The position numbers were made by a program, and so were the translations under genes. This document shows, in pieces, positions 1-6,560 of a stretch of 15,157 bases of DNA. Every line of letters begins with the position of its first letter. The first letter of the stretch is position 1. This DNA is from Galactobacter sp. (GTDB lineage Bacteria; Actinomycetota; Actinomycetes; Actinomycetales; Micrococcaceae): NCBI RefSeq assembly GCF_022712295.1, contig NZ_JALAGT010000058.1, positions 1 through 15,157 on the forward strand, read 5' to 3'. The notes under the pieces are model-generated. The model did no database searches. It was given only the letters and a program-made list of their open reading frames with translations, and was not told the origin of the DNA.

Positions 1-911
<911 letters not shown>

Positions 912-964
912 AAAAATGCTTGTGATCAAGCGATCCCGACCGAAAAGAACAGACTGACGAGAAA

Positions 965-1001
965 AAGAACAACACCCACCATAAAGAGAGGCATTGTTCT
1001 T
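965..1001 (-). repeat. Leader hairpin, 8-bp perfect stem
   Basis: On the minus strand AAGAACAA (994-1001) and TTGTTCTT (965-972) form a perfect 8-bp inverted repeat around a 21-nt loop, followed by further T residues. The shape is terminator-like, but in an antiterminated rrn leader it is more likely a precursor folding or processing element. Function is inferred only from position. Confidence 0.45.
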
Positions 1002-1027
1002 CGTATCATCCATCATTATTATTTTCA

Positions 1028-1057
1028 GCCAGAAAATATGTACTACTTAGTTCTGGC
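1028..1057 (-). repeat. Leader hairpin, 7-bp stem
   Basis: GCCAGAA at 1028-1034 is the exact reverse complement of TTCTGGC at 1051-1057, with a 16-nt AT-rich loop. It lies between the boxA-type motif and the 16S gene, inside the removed leader. A role in precursor folding is plausible but not shown. Confidence 0.4.
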
Positions 1058-1083
1058 ATCACGAAAAAAACTATTCAAGTACG

Positions 1084-1104
1084 CTATTGAGTTCTCAAAC
1101 AACA
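1084..1104 (-). promoter_or_regulatory. boxA-type antitermination motif of the rrn leader
   Basis: The minus strand reads TGTTTGAGAACTCAATAG followed by a T-rich stretch. TGTTTGAGAACTCAA is a hallmark of actinobacterial rRNA leaders, including mycobacterial ones, where it belongs to the boxA/Nus-factor antitermination region. It lies about 170 nt upstream of the mature 16S end and downstream of all promoter candidates, as expected for a transcribed element. The motif is seen in the sequence; its role is taken from related organisms. Confidence 0.65.
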
Positions 1105-1151
1105 GGCACACACCCACACAAGTAATCCCAACCGCCTGCACAAGACAGACA

Positions 1152-1181
1152 ATGATAGGGACACCGCGAAGGGATGCTCAA
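1152..1181 (-). promoter_or_regulatory. Candidate rrn promoter P3 (proximal)
   Basis: On the minus strand a -35-like TTGAGC (1176-1181) and a -10-like TATCAT (1152-1157) are separated by 18 nt. It lies upstream of the boxA-type motif, as an rRNA promoter should. The match to the principal-sigma consensus is moderate. It is one of three candidates in tandem, a common rrn arrangement in actinobacteria. Confidence 0.45.
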
Positions 1182-1185
1182 TCTG

Positions 1186-1194
1186 ATTGTATCA
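1186..1194 (-). promoter_or_regulatory. Candidate extended -10 rrn promoter P2
   Basis: The minus strand reads TGATACAAT, an extended -10 (TGn) joined to a good -10 hexamer TACAAT at 1186-1191. The -35 region is poor (TTTTAG at 16 nt spacing), so recognition would depend on the extended -10 element. Support is sequence match and position only. Confidence 0.4.
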
Positions 1195-1215
1195 CCAGGC
1201 CGCGGTTCTAAAACC

Positions 1216-1249
1216 TAACCCTCAACAGTCCGGGAAGGACTGGCGGTTA
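1216..1249 (-). repeat. Hairpin between rrn promoters P1 and P2
   Basis: CAGTCC (1226-1231) and GGACTG (1237-1242) form a 6-bp stem with a 5-nt loop. TAACC (1216-1220) and GGTTA (1245-1249) can extend it beyond an internal loop. It would lie in the first 60 nt of a transcript from P1. It could be a folding element of the leader or an operator; nothing in the sequence decides between these. Confidence 0.4.
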
Positions 1250-1280
1250 CTTCAGTGTTTTCCGCCTGGCAACACAGTTA

Positions 1281-1309
1281 ACTATACACACGCTTGGTGG
1301 GGCCCGCAA
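1281..1309 (-). promoter_or_regulatory. Main rrn promoter candidate P1
   Basis: On the minus strand TTGCGG (1304-1309) and TATAGT (1281-1286) stand exactly 17 nt apart, a good match to the housekeeping sigma consensus and the best promoter upstream of the 16S gene. Transcription would begin near 1274. The -35 element lies only 28 nt after the stop codon of the YrdC-domain gene, which reads in the same direction, so the rrn operon has little insulation from upstream transcription other than its own strength. Confidence 0.6.
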
Positions 1310-1336
1310 ACCGAACAGACATGACACGCACCACAG

Positions 1337-2170
1337 TCAGTAGTACTGCCCCTGCCGGTAGTCCCAGCTGGGGAATGCGGCGGCCAGATTGGCCATGATC
1401 GAGCCCAAGTCCAGCCCCTTGCGGATCAGGGTGGGCACAGGCTCCACTCCCCTCTGACCGTGTTGCTCAGGAACCAGCTGGCCGGCCTCGTCGACGAAGG
1501 ACACCATGACCCCCTGTTCATACCGGGTATCCGCTGTTTCATTCGGCTGGATCGAACGGACATAGTCATCGGCCTCGATCACCAGATCGGCCTTTTCCGC
1601 GATCGCCGGCCCGATCCCCTCGATCCGCCCACGGTTGCCCTTGCCGGACGGATTGGCACTGCTGGCGAACACCAGCCGGCCATCCTTCTCCCACAGGGTC
1701 CGCACGATGTTCTCCGCGGGCCGGCCGAACCGGACGACGAAGCAGCTGGTCGCGCGCTCATCCGTGACGAACTCGCCGACCCGCCCCAGGTGGCGTTCTG
1801 CGGCTTCGGGACGCCAGGGCAGAATGCAGCCCATCAGAACATCCTGATCCCAGTGGGTCCGATAGAAGGCCTCTGCCTCCCCGGTCAGCTGCGCCAGCTC
1901 GCGCAGCTGGTCCATGGATGAGCACAGAACGACGCCCGGCTTGTTCCGGGCCCGGTTCTTCACCGTGAACTTCCGTTCCAAGCCGATCCTGTCGCTGGTC
2001 AAAATGATGTATCCGACCTTGGTCGGGCTGACCACGATGCACCCTTCCCGGCGCAGTAGCTCAACGGCCAGAGCCTCGGCCGCCGCGTCCCAGTGGACCG
2101 GCACCCCGGTATCCGCATCCGGAACCTCTGCACTCTGCGAATCCGACCTCGGCGCGCTTGTCTGCGTCAT
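1337..2170 (-). CDS. Divergent Sua5/YciO/YrdC-domain protein
   Basis: A 277-residue soluble protein with a YrdC-type fold: an N-terminal strand segment ending in SPTKVGY (residues 48-54), a basic KNRARNKPGVVLC stretch (71-83) where TsaC/Sua5 has its KRP...P nucleotide-binding segment, and FASSANPSGKGNRGR (168-182), the family SAN-x-SG motif. Family enzymes make threonylcarbamoyl-AMP for the t6A modification of tRNA. Here the usual PTDT-x-YGL signature is altered, so an ordinary TsaC role is doubtful; it is better called a paralog of unknown substrate. ATG at 2170 is preferred because GAGGG lies 4 nt before it; a TTG at 2185 without such a site would add five residues. It is preceded by an iron-box-like operator and followed at once by the rrn promoters. 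Confidence 0.8.
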   Translation of the reverse strand: MTQTSAPRSDSQSAEVPDADTGVPVHWDAAAEALAVELLRREGCIVVSPTKVGYIILTSDRIGLERKFTVKNRARNKPGVVLCSSMDQLRELAQLTGEAEAFYRTHWDQDVLMGCILPWRPEAAERHLGRVGEFVTDERATSCFVVRFGRPAENIVRTLWEKDGRLVFASSANPSGKGNRGRIEGIGPAIAEKADLVIEADDYVRSIQPNETADTRYEQGVMVSFVDEAGQLVPEQHGQRGVEPVPTLIRKGLDLGSIMANLAAAFPSWDYRQGQYY

Positions 2171-2188
2171 CTCACCCTCACTCAATCA

Positions 2189-2207
2189 TTAGGTTACCGT
2201 TACCTTA
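2189..2207 (-). promoter_or_regulatory. DtxR/IdeR-type iron box
   Basis: The plus strand reads TTAGGTTACCGTTACCTTA. Against the DtxR/IdeR consensus TWAGGTWAGSCTWACCTWA it agrees at 17 of 19 positions; the two mismatches (positions 9 and 11) are the central G/C pair flanking the dyad centre. It overlaps the -10 of the promoter for the YrdC-domain gene and lies 19-37 nt before its ATG, the geometry of a repressor site. The match is seen directly; control by an iron-dependent repressor is inferred. Confidence 0.6.
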
Positions 2208-2231
2208 TTTGCCTGAGAAGGTGTGTCTCAA
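2202..2231 (-). promoter_or_regulatory. Promoter candidate of the YrdC-domain gene
   Basis: On the minus strand TTGAGA (2226-2231) and TAAGGT (2202-2207) are separated by 18 nt. The -10 fits the TAnnnT pattern seen in actinobacterial promoters and lies inside the iron-box-like dyad, so repressor and polymerase would exclude each other. Start of transcription is expected near 2195, giving a leader of about 25 nt. Confidence 0.45.
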
Positions 2232-2255
2232 GGCCTGTCCACTTAGTGGACGCCT
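2231..2255 (-). terminator. Hairpin downstream of the MFS gene, possible terminator
   Basis: GTCCAC (2237-2242) and GTGGAC (2246-2251) make a perfect 6-bp stem with a 3-nt loop, extended by AGGC (2231-2234) with GCCT (2252-2255) past a 2-nt bulge. It follows the MFS stop codon by about 45 nt and precedes the promoter of the YrdC-domain gene. It has no T tail, which is frequent among actinobacterial stem-loop terminators but weakens the call. It could also be an operator. Confidence 0.4.
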
Positions 2256-2298
2256 GATGCCGCCGGGCATTGGGCCGCGGCGCGCCGAGCGCAGCGAT

Positions 2299-3660
2299 TC
2301 AGGGTCTGAGCGCCACGTTCCGACCACGCAGTGCCGCGACCAGCAGGAGCCCGCACATCAGAACGGCCAAGAGCAGAATTCCCATGAGGATCTGCGACAG
2401 GGCGATGTACTGTCCCAGCATCGCAATCGGCAGGGGAGCCAGGAATCCCACATAGCTCAGGGCCTGGAACACCGCGGTATTGCGGCCCAGCCGAGTCTGC
2501 TGACTGATCTGGGCCACGATGCGCAGTCCGGCGGTCTGGCACAAGCCGTGAGCCAGACCGAAGACGAAACAGGTAACCAGGAGCAGCGACAGGGATTGCG
2601 CACGGACGGCCAGAACGGCAAGTCCCAGGGCACAGGCCGCGATGGCCAGTGCCACCGGTGCCTGCACGCGCGGTGAGACCTTCGCATGTCCAGCCACGGG
2701 CTGCACACACAATCCACCCAGGGCCGGTAACGGGGTGAGGAATGCGCTGAACAACAGAGGATCGATCCCGGCACCGCCTCCCACCGCGCTGGGCAGGACG
2801 GCCAGGGGGACGCCGGTGCACAGCAGTGTCCATGGGGCCAGCGGGACGACGATCCGCCAGAACCGGCCATCGCGCAGCCCCCGCTGCCCCTCCGCGCCGG
2901 CGAGTGCGCCGGCGACCGCACCGGTTGGCGGCCCGGGAACCGACCCACCCGGACCAGCCCCCGGCGCCGTTCCGCCGGACATCTGCACTGCGCCAGGTGC
3001 GGCCTCGGCCACGGCGTCCCCGACCGGCAGGGTCACCATGGCTCCGCGGAGCCGACGCCGATGCCACACGAGCAGAGCCAGCGCCACCAGGGCCAGGCAC
3101 AGGTGGGGGAGCATGACCCAGATCTGCGGGCCGGGCACGTGGGCGGCCAGCAGCCGGGAGGCCAGGATGCCGATGAACAGCGGTCCCACACCCATTCCGG
3201 AGGTCATGAGGATCATCGACAGGCGGGAACCGCGCGGCGCCGGCAGAAGCTCGGTGGCCCAGGCAGTCGCCGAGCTGAAACCAATCCCACAGCCGACACC
3301 GGTCAGGATGCGTGCACAGACGATCGCAGCCGGCCCTGTGCCGCCGGCCAGCAGCACTGCGGAGGACAGCGCGCACAGCAACACCGCGATGGTGAGGACT
3401 CCCGCGCGGCCCAGCCGGTCCGACAGCCACCCGCCCACCACCAGCATCGGGATGAGGCTGAGGCCGTAGAGGACGAAGAGGATCTGCACCTCGACGGGCC
3501 CCAACGGCATGATCCGCGGGTAGAACAGGAGGAGCGGTGCGAACTGGTTCGAGCCCCAGCCCAGGATGAACAAACAGAACAGTGGAACGAACGCCCGGGC
3601 GTCGGACGAGGTGGCGCTGGGTAGGGCGGCGTCGGACAGGGGCCGGGGGACTTCACTCAC
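2299..3660 (-). CDS. MFS transporter, probable drug or metabolite exporter
   Basis: A 453-residue integral membrane protein of the major facilitator superfamily, normal in length. Hydrophobic segments fill the whole chain in two halves, with the family motif A between helices 2 and 3 at residues 76-85 (GGWLSDRLGR) and a hydrophilic linker at about 200-265 between the halves. That linker is unusually long and rich in Gly, Ala and Pro. The substrate cannot be told; motif A fits proton-coupled exporters. The GTG start at 3660 has no clear Shine-Dalgarno sequence. A short minus-strand frame upstream ends in a TGA that overlaps this GTG (GTGA), so the gene was probably once translated by coupling to an upstream gene, plausibly the now-decayed AraC-type regulator at 3965-4292. 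Confidence 0.85.
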   Translation of the reverse strand: MSEVPRPLSDAALPSATSSDARAFVPLFCLFILGWGSNQFAPLLLFYPRIMPLGPVEVQILFVLYGLSLIPMLVVGGWLSDRLGRAGVLTIAVLLCALSSAVLLAGGTGPAAIVCARILTGVGCGIGFSSATAWATELLPAPRGSRLSMILMTSGMGVGPLFIGILASRLLAAHVPGPQIWVMLPHLCLALVALALLVWHRRRLRGAMVTLPVGDAVAEAAPGAVQMSGGTAPGAGPGGSVPGPPTGAVAGALAGAEGQRGLRDGRFWRIVVPLAPWTLLCTGVPLAVLPSAVGGGAGIDPLLFSAFLTPLPALGGLCVQPVAGHAKVSPRVQAPVALAIAACALGLAVLAVRAQSLSLLLVTCFVFGLAHGLCQTAGLRIVAQISQQTRLGRNTAVFQALSYVGFLAPLPIAMLGQYIALSQILMGILLLAVLMCGLLLVAALRGRNVALRP

Positions 3661-3964
3661 CCGACAATTCTGGCTGCTTTTCCGGATGGGTCGAGATACC
3701 GGAAACGATGAATATCACCAGTCCAGTATTCACTGGGTGCGTCGATTGCCCGGGGCCATCGCCACGAAGACATCCCAGAGAGAGTCCGCCGGCCAGGCGG
3801 ATCATGTGCCGGGAATGAGAATGAGCAGTGCCAGAAAATGCGCGGCGGCCACTGCGATGAACTGTTCCACTGTGCTCCCGGCTCCGTGGCATTCGCTCGA
3901 TGCCCGCCACACTGGCGGGACCGGAAACGAGTATTCACCCCGGGGGTGGAATCGGCCTTGTATG
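3661..3964. other. Decayed intergenic stretch without a supported gene
   Basis: These 304 nt lie between the MFS gene and the AraC remnant. Third-position GC bias is lost, short frames occur on both strands, and none resembles a family I know. The minus-strand frame that reaches the MFS start (stop codon at 3657-3659) encodes a last stretch containing EYWTGDIHRFRYLDPSG, which could be the tail of a lost gene. A 5-bp inverted repeat CCAGT/ACTGG occurs at 3719-3737. The promoter of the MFS gene should be here, but I see no convincing one. Confidence 0.5.
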
Positions 3965-4292
3965 TTTGTGCAGCGGAAGCGGGGGAGCGGGCCGAGGCGG
4001 CTCGAAGTGGGCATACCGTGGTCCAGCATGTGCCGAGCGCGCACGATCCGGGCGTTCTGCCGCCATGCCAGCTGGCTGAGCCCAGTGGCGCGTTTGACCG
4101 CCCGACTCAGGCCGTACCCGTCCATTCCCACCAGCGCGGCGAGGTCCGCCGCGGGGGCCGCGGCGAAGAACAGATCACCCAGGTCCGCGATCGAACGGGT
4201 CAGATCCGGCCGGAATGACGATGACATCGCCTTCGCACAGCTCGATCGGGCCACTCAAGGGACCGGTGAGGACAGAAACGCCACGACCTTGC
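3965..4292 (-). pseudogene. AraC-family regulator remnant
   Basis: Two pieces of one family occur in different minus-strand frames. From 4292 one frame reads a cupin-like sensor strand with GPIELCEGDVIVIPAGSD (roughly 4250-4195). A shift near 4210 then leads into DLAALVGMDGYGLSRAVKRA and TGLSQLAWRQNARIVRARHM, the first helix-turn-helix and linker of an AraC-type DNA-binding domain (about 4150-4020). The second helix-turn-helix cannot be recognised in any frame, and most of the sensor domain is missing because the YeiH stop codon abuts the fragment. It is therefore a truncated, frame-shifted gene. AraC regulators often sit next to the transporter they control, here the MFS gene downstream on the same strand. 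Exact ends are uncertain. Confidence 0.55.
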
Positions 4293-5390
4293 CTACACCA
4301 GCACCCAGATGCCCAGTGCGGCCACGCCGGCGACCAGGCAGGTCGCCAGGGCTGCCAGGGCCACCGGTTTCAACCCCAGGCCGATGAGCGACTTGATGTG
4401 CACCCCGCAGCCCAGACCGAACATCGCTGCGGTCAGCAGAACCGTCTGGCCTGTGGCGGCGCCGTGCTGGAACCAGACCGGTAGCAGGCCGGTGGTGGCG
4501 ATGAGCGCCGCGACGATGAAGCCGACCACCCACATGGGCACCAGAGGCGGCCGCTTGCCGGGGGCCTCGGCCCCGAGGCCATCGCCGGCCGGCGACTGGG
4601 CGCGGGCCCTGGCTGCGGCGCGGGCGACCACGGTGCCCAGCACCATCATCAGCGGGGCGAGCAGGACCACGCGGCCCAGTTTCATCAGCGTCGCGGTGGT
4701 CAGGGCCTCGGGGCCGAGGATGCCGCCGATCGCGGCGACCTGTGCGACCTCATGGGTCGAGGCCCCCGCCCACATGCCAGCGGTGTGCTGGTCCAGGTGC
4801 AGCAGCCCGGTGACGCTGGGCACGATCGCGATCATCAGGGTGCCGAACAGGACGACCAGGGCGACGGCCGCCGTGACGTGTTCCTTCTTCGCCTTGATCG
4901 TGGATTCCGCGCCGGCCACGGCCGCGGCCCCGCAGATCGAGAAGCCGGCGGCGATGAGCATGCCCAGTTCGTTGTTCACACCCAGCAGACGGCCCATCGC
5001 CACGGTGCCGGTGAAGCCGATCGCGACGACGGCCACGATGACGATGATCGCACCCCAGCCCAGGCCCAGCACATCGCCGAGGACCAGGCGGAAGCCCAGC
5101 AGCACGATACCCAGGCGCAGCAGGGTCTTGGCGGTGAAGTCGATGCCGGGCTGGAGCACCGCGGGGATCGCCGGCAGCACATTGCGCACCAGCACGCCCA
5201 GCACGATCGCGATGAGCACCGCGCCCACATAGGGGATGAGGGTGGCGAGCCACATGGCCACGCCCATCGCCGCTGCACACACCACCAGTCCGGGGATGCG
5301 CGATCCGTAGAGCCGCATGCGGGCGGCGAGCGCGGACGTGGTCTGTGGGTTCGACCCGGGTGCGGGCGGGGGAGTGGTCTGCGTACTCAT
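4293..5390 (-). CDS. YeiH-family putative sulfate exporter (UPF0324)
   Basis: A 365-residue inner-membrane protein with about ten hydrophobic segments after a polar, Pro-rich N-terminus of roughly 30 residues. It carries the conserved blocks of the family: TLLRLGIVLLGFRL (89-102), GFSICGAAAVAGAESTIKAK (149-168), and a HEVAQVAA block at 213-220. Length matches the family. Members are annotated as putative sulfate exporters; transport of sulfite or related anions has been suggested but the substrate is not firmly known. It is divergent from a LysR-type gene, the same pairing as yeiH/yeiE in E. coli, which points to control by that regulator. The ATG at 5390 lacks a clear Shine-Dalgarno sequence. 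A 40-residue cytoplasmic loop near 255-285 is rich in Ala, Arg and Gly. Confidence 0.88.
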   Translation of the reverse strand: MSTQTTPPPAPGSNPQTTSALAARMRLYGSRIPGLVVCAAAMGVAMWLATLIPYVGAVLIAIVLGVLVRNVLPAIPAVLQPGIDFTAKTLLRLGIVLLGFRLVLGDVLGLGWGAIIVIVAVVAIGFTGTVAMGRLLGVNNELGMLIAAGFSICGAAAVAGAESTIKAKKEHVTAAVALVVLFGTLMIAIVPSVTGLLHLDQHTAGMWAGASTHEVAQVAAIGGILGPEALTTATLMKLGRVVLLAPLMMVLGTVVARAAARARAQSPAGDGLGAEAPGKRPPLVPMWVVGFIVAALIATTGLLPVWFQHGAATGQTVLLTAAMFGLGCGVHIKSLIGLGLKPVALAALATCLVAGVAALGIWVLV

Positions 5391-5440
5391 AGGGTTCAGT
5401 CTGCGCCGCCCGTGCTCACTCCGCTAGCCGGGTATCACGC

Positions 5441-5457
5441 ATTGGGAGATGCGCAAT
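5441..5457. promoter_or_regulatory. LysR-type binding site (T-N11-A) between yeiH-like and LysR genes
   Basis: ATTG (5441-5444) and CAAT (5454-5457) form an inverted repeat whose inner T and A are 11 nt apart, the classical LysR-type T-N11-A arrangement. A second inverted repeat, ATATG-GGG-CATAT, follows at 5460-5472, next to the GTG start of the regulator. Both lie in the 96-nt divergent spacer, as expected for an autoregulated LysR gene that also controls its neighbour. Assignment rests on motif shape and location. Confidence 0.5.
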
Positions 5458-5486
5458 TGATATGGGGCATATGAGACGATGGGCGC

Positions 5487-6392
5487 GTGCACGATCCCGA
5501 TCCCGCAGTTCTGCGCATCCTGGTCGACTTGGCCCGCCAGGAGGACGAGTCCGGGCATGCCTCTCTGGGTACCGCCGCCCGGAATCTGCAGATGGCCCAG
5601 CCCAATGTGAGCAGGGCGGTGAAGGCCTTCGAAGCCGAATGGGGTGTGCACATCGTGCAGCGTTCACCCAGCGGCTCGCGGCTGGGACCCGATGGCCGGG
5701 TCGTCGCCGGCCTGGCGGCCCAGGTGCTGGCCGATTACCGCAACCTCACCGAGACCCTGTCCGCCCTGCACCGGCGGACCAGTTCCACGTTGCGGATCAG
5801 TGCGTCCCTGACCATCGCCGAATACGTCCTGCCGCCCATTCTGCTGCGGTTCCGGCAGCACCATCCCACCACCCGCCCGACGCTGCGCATGCAGAACTCC
5901 CGCCAGGTGCTGGACGCGGTGCGCGGGGAGCGGGCCGATCTGGGCTTCGTGGAGACCAGGACGCGCCCGCGCGGGGTGCACTACCGGTCCTTCGACCGGG
6001 ACGATCTGGTCATCGTGGCGCTGCCGGACCACCCCCTGGCCATGGGTCCCGCGCTCAGCGCTGCGGATCTGGCCGGGCTGCCGCTGATCGTGCGGGAGAG
6101 GGGTTCTGGCACACGCGAGGTGATCGATGCCGCGGTGCCGGGCGGGGCCTCGGTCGCGGCGGAACTGACGAGTTCTTCGGCGGTGAAGACGGCCGCGGCC
6201 ACGGGAGCCGCGCCGGCGGCCATTTCACGCCGGGCGGTGGCCGAACAGCTGCGCACCGGCGCGCTGGTGGTGGTGCCGACCGCGCCCGAGGTCGCGCTCA
6301 CCCGGCCGCTGCGCGTCGTGTGGGCGCGCGGGCGGCGACCGACGGAGGCCGCGCAGGCCTTCCTGCAGGAGGTGCTGGGCGTGCCCGTCTAA
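5487..6392 (+). CDS. LysR-type transcriptional regulator (CysL/YeiE-like)
   Basis: A 301-residue protein with the standard LysR plan: a winged helix-turn-helix at the N-terminus (recognition region around residues 27-46, AARNLQMAQPNVSRAVKAFE), a linker helix, and a type-2 periplasmic-binding-like effector domain from about residue 102 (LRISASLTIAEYVLPPIL) to the end. The ERGSGTR block at 204-210 is typical of the CysL/YeiE/CbbR branch. Together with the divergent YeiH-type gene this suggests a sensor of sulfur anions, although the ligand is inferred. The start is GTG at 5487, the only reasonable one before the HTH; no good Shine-Dalgarno is visible, so the mRNA may be leaderless or weakly initiated. 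The HTH is preceded by a slightly extended acidic loop (QEDESGH). Confidence 0.88.
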   Translation: MHDPDPAVLRILVDLARQEDESGHASLGTAARNLQMAQPNVSRAVKAFEAEWGVHIVQRSPSGSRLGPDGRVVAGLAAQVLADYRNLTETLSALHRRTSSTLRISASLTIAEYVLPPILLRFRQHHPTTRPTLRMQNSRQVLDAVRGERADLGFVETRTRPRGVHYRSFDRDDLVIVALPDHPLAMGPALSAADLAGLPLIVRERGSGTREVIDAAVPGGASVAAELTSSSAVKTAAATGAAPAAISRRAVAEQLRTGALVVVPTAPEVALTRPLRVVWARGRRPTEAAQAFLQEVLGVPV

Positions 6393-6396
6393 GGGC

Positions 6397-6427
6397 CCGG
6401 GGTCCGCCCTCGCGCGGCCGCCCCCGG
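6397..6427 (+). terminator. GC-rich hairpin after the LysR gene, possible terminator
   Basis: CCGGGG (6397-6402) pairs with CCCCGG (6422-6427), with an inner GCC/GGC pairing, starting 5 nt after the LysR stop codon. It has no T tail. A second compact stem, TGGCC-GACA-GGCCA, follows at 6465-6478. Either could end LysR transcription before the next operon. Confidence 0.35.
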
Positions 6428-6496
6428 TGCGGTTCTGTGACCGTGCGCTTCGGGCCGAACCTGTTGGCCGACAGGCCATGTCAGGGCCTACCGGTA

Positions 6497-6530
6497 GTGT
6501 GGATCACACCTGCTGCACAGCTCGCAGCAG
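6497..6530 (+). promoter_or_regulatory. Adjacent inverted repeats upstream of the DUF4132 operon
   Basis: A perfect dyad GTGTG-GAT-CACAC (6497-6509) is followed immediately by CTGCTG (6510-6515) with CAGCAG (6525-6530). They lie 30-65 nt before the start codon of the operon's first gene, where an operator or a 5'-UTR structure would be. The short dyad resembles a homodimer operator half-pair but matches no named factor well. No confident promoter can be placed; a TAGTGT at 6495-6500 could be a -10. Confidence 0.4.
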
Positions 6531-6560
6531 TCGCCAGTCGTCTACCCCATAGGAGCCATC

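Larger units (their letters stand above)
912..1273 (-). other. rrn leader (pre-16S 5' transcribed spacer)
   Basis: These roughly 360 nt lie between the distal promoter candidate and the mature 16S 5' end. They are clearly richer in A and T than the surrounding genes, carry no convincing reading frame, and hold a conserved antitermination-type motif plus several hairpins listed separately. In known bacterial rrn operons this part of the precursor pairs with the 16S-23S spacer and is removed by RNase III; the partner spacer is outside the window, so the processing stem cannot be shown here. A small hairpin at 918-931 (GCTTG-TGAT-CAAGC) sits immediately before the mature 5' end. Confidence 0.75.

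Noticed and set aside
965..1001. Intrinsic terminator in the rrn leader
   Set aside because: The hairpin and T residues look terminator-like, but it lies inside the leader after the boxA-type motif and before 16S, where termination would abolish rRNA synthesis; a folding or processing role is more likely.
2243..3430. 395-codon minus-strand frame overlapping the MFS gene
   Set aside because: Arg/Gly/Ala-rich shadow of the MFS gene in another frame; the MFS frame has motif A and a regular hydrophobic pattern.
3657..3938. 93-codon minus-strand frame ending on the MFS start codon
   Set aside because: The GTGA overlap is suggestive, but the first two thirds look non-coding and no family is recognised; treated as a possible relic rather than a gene.
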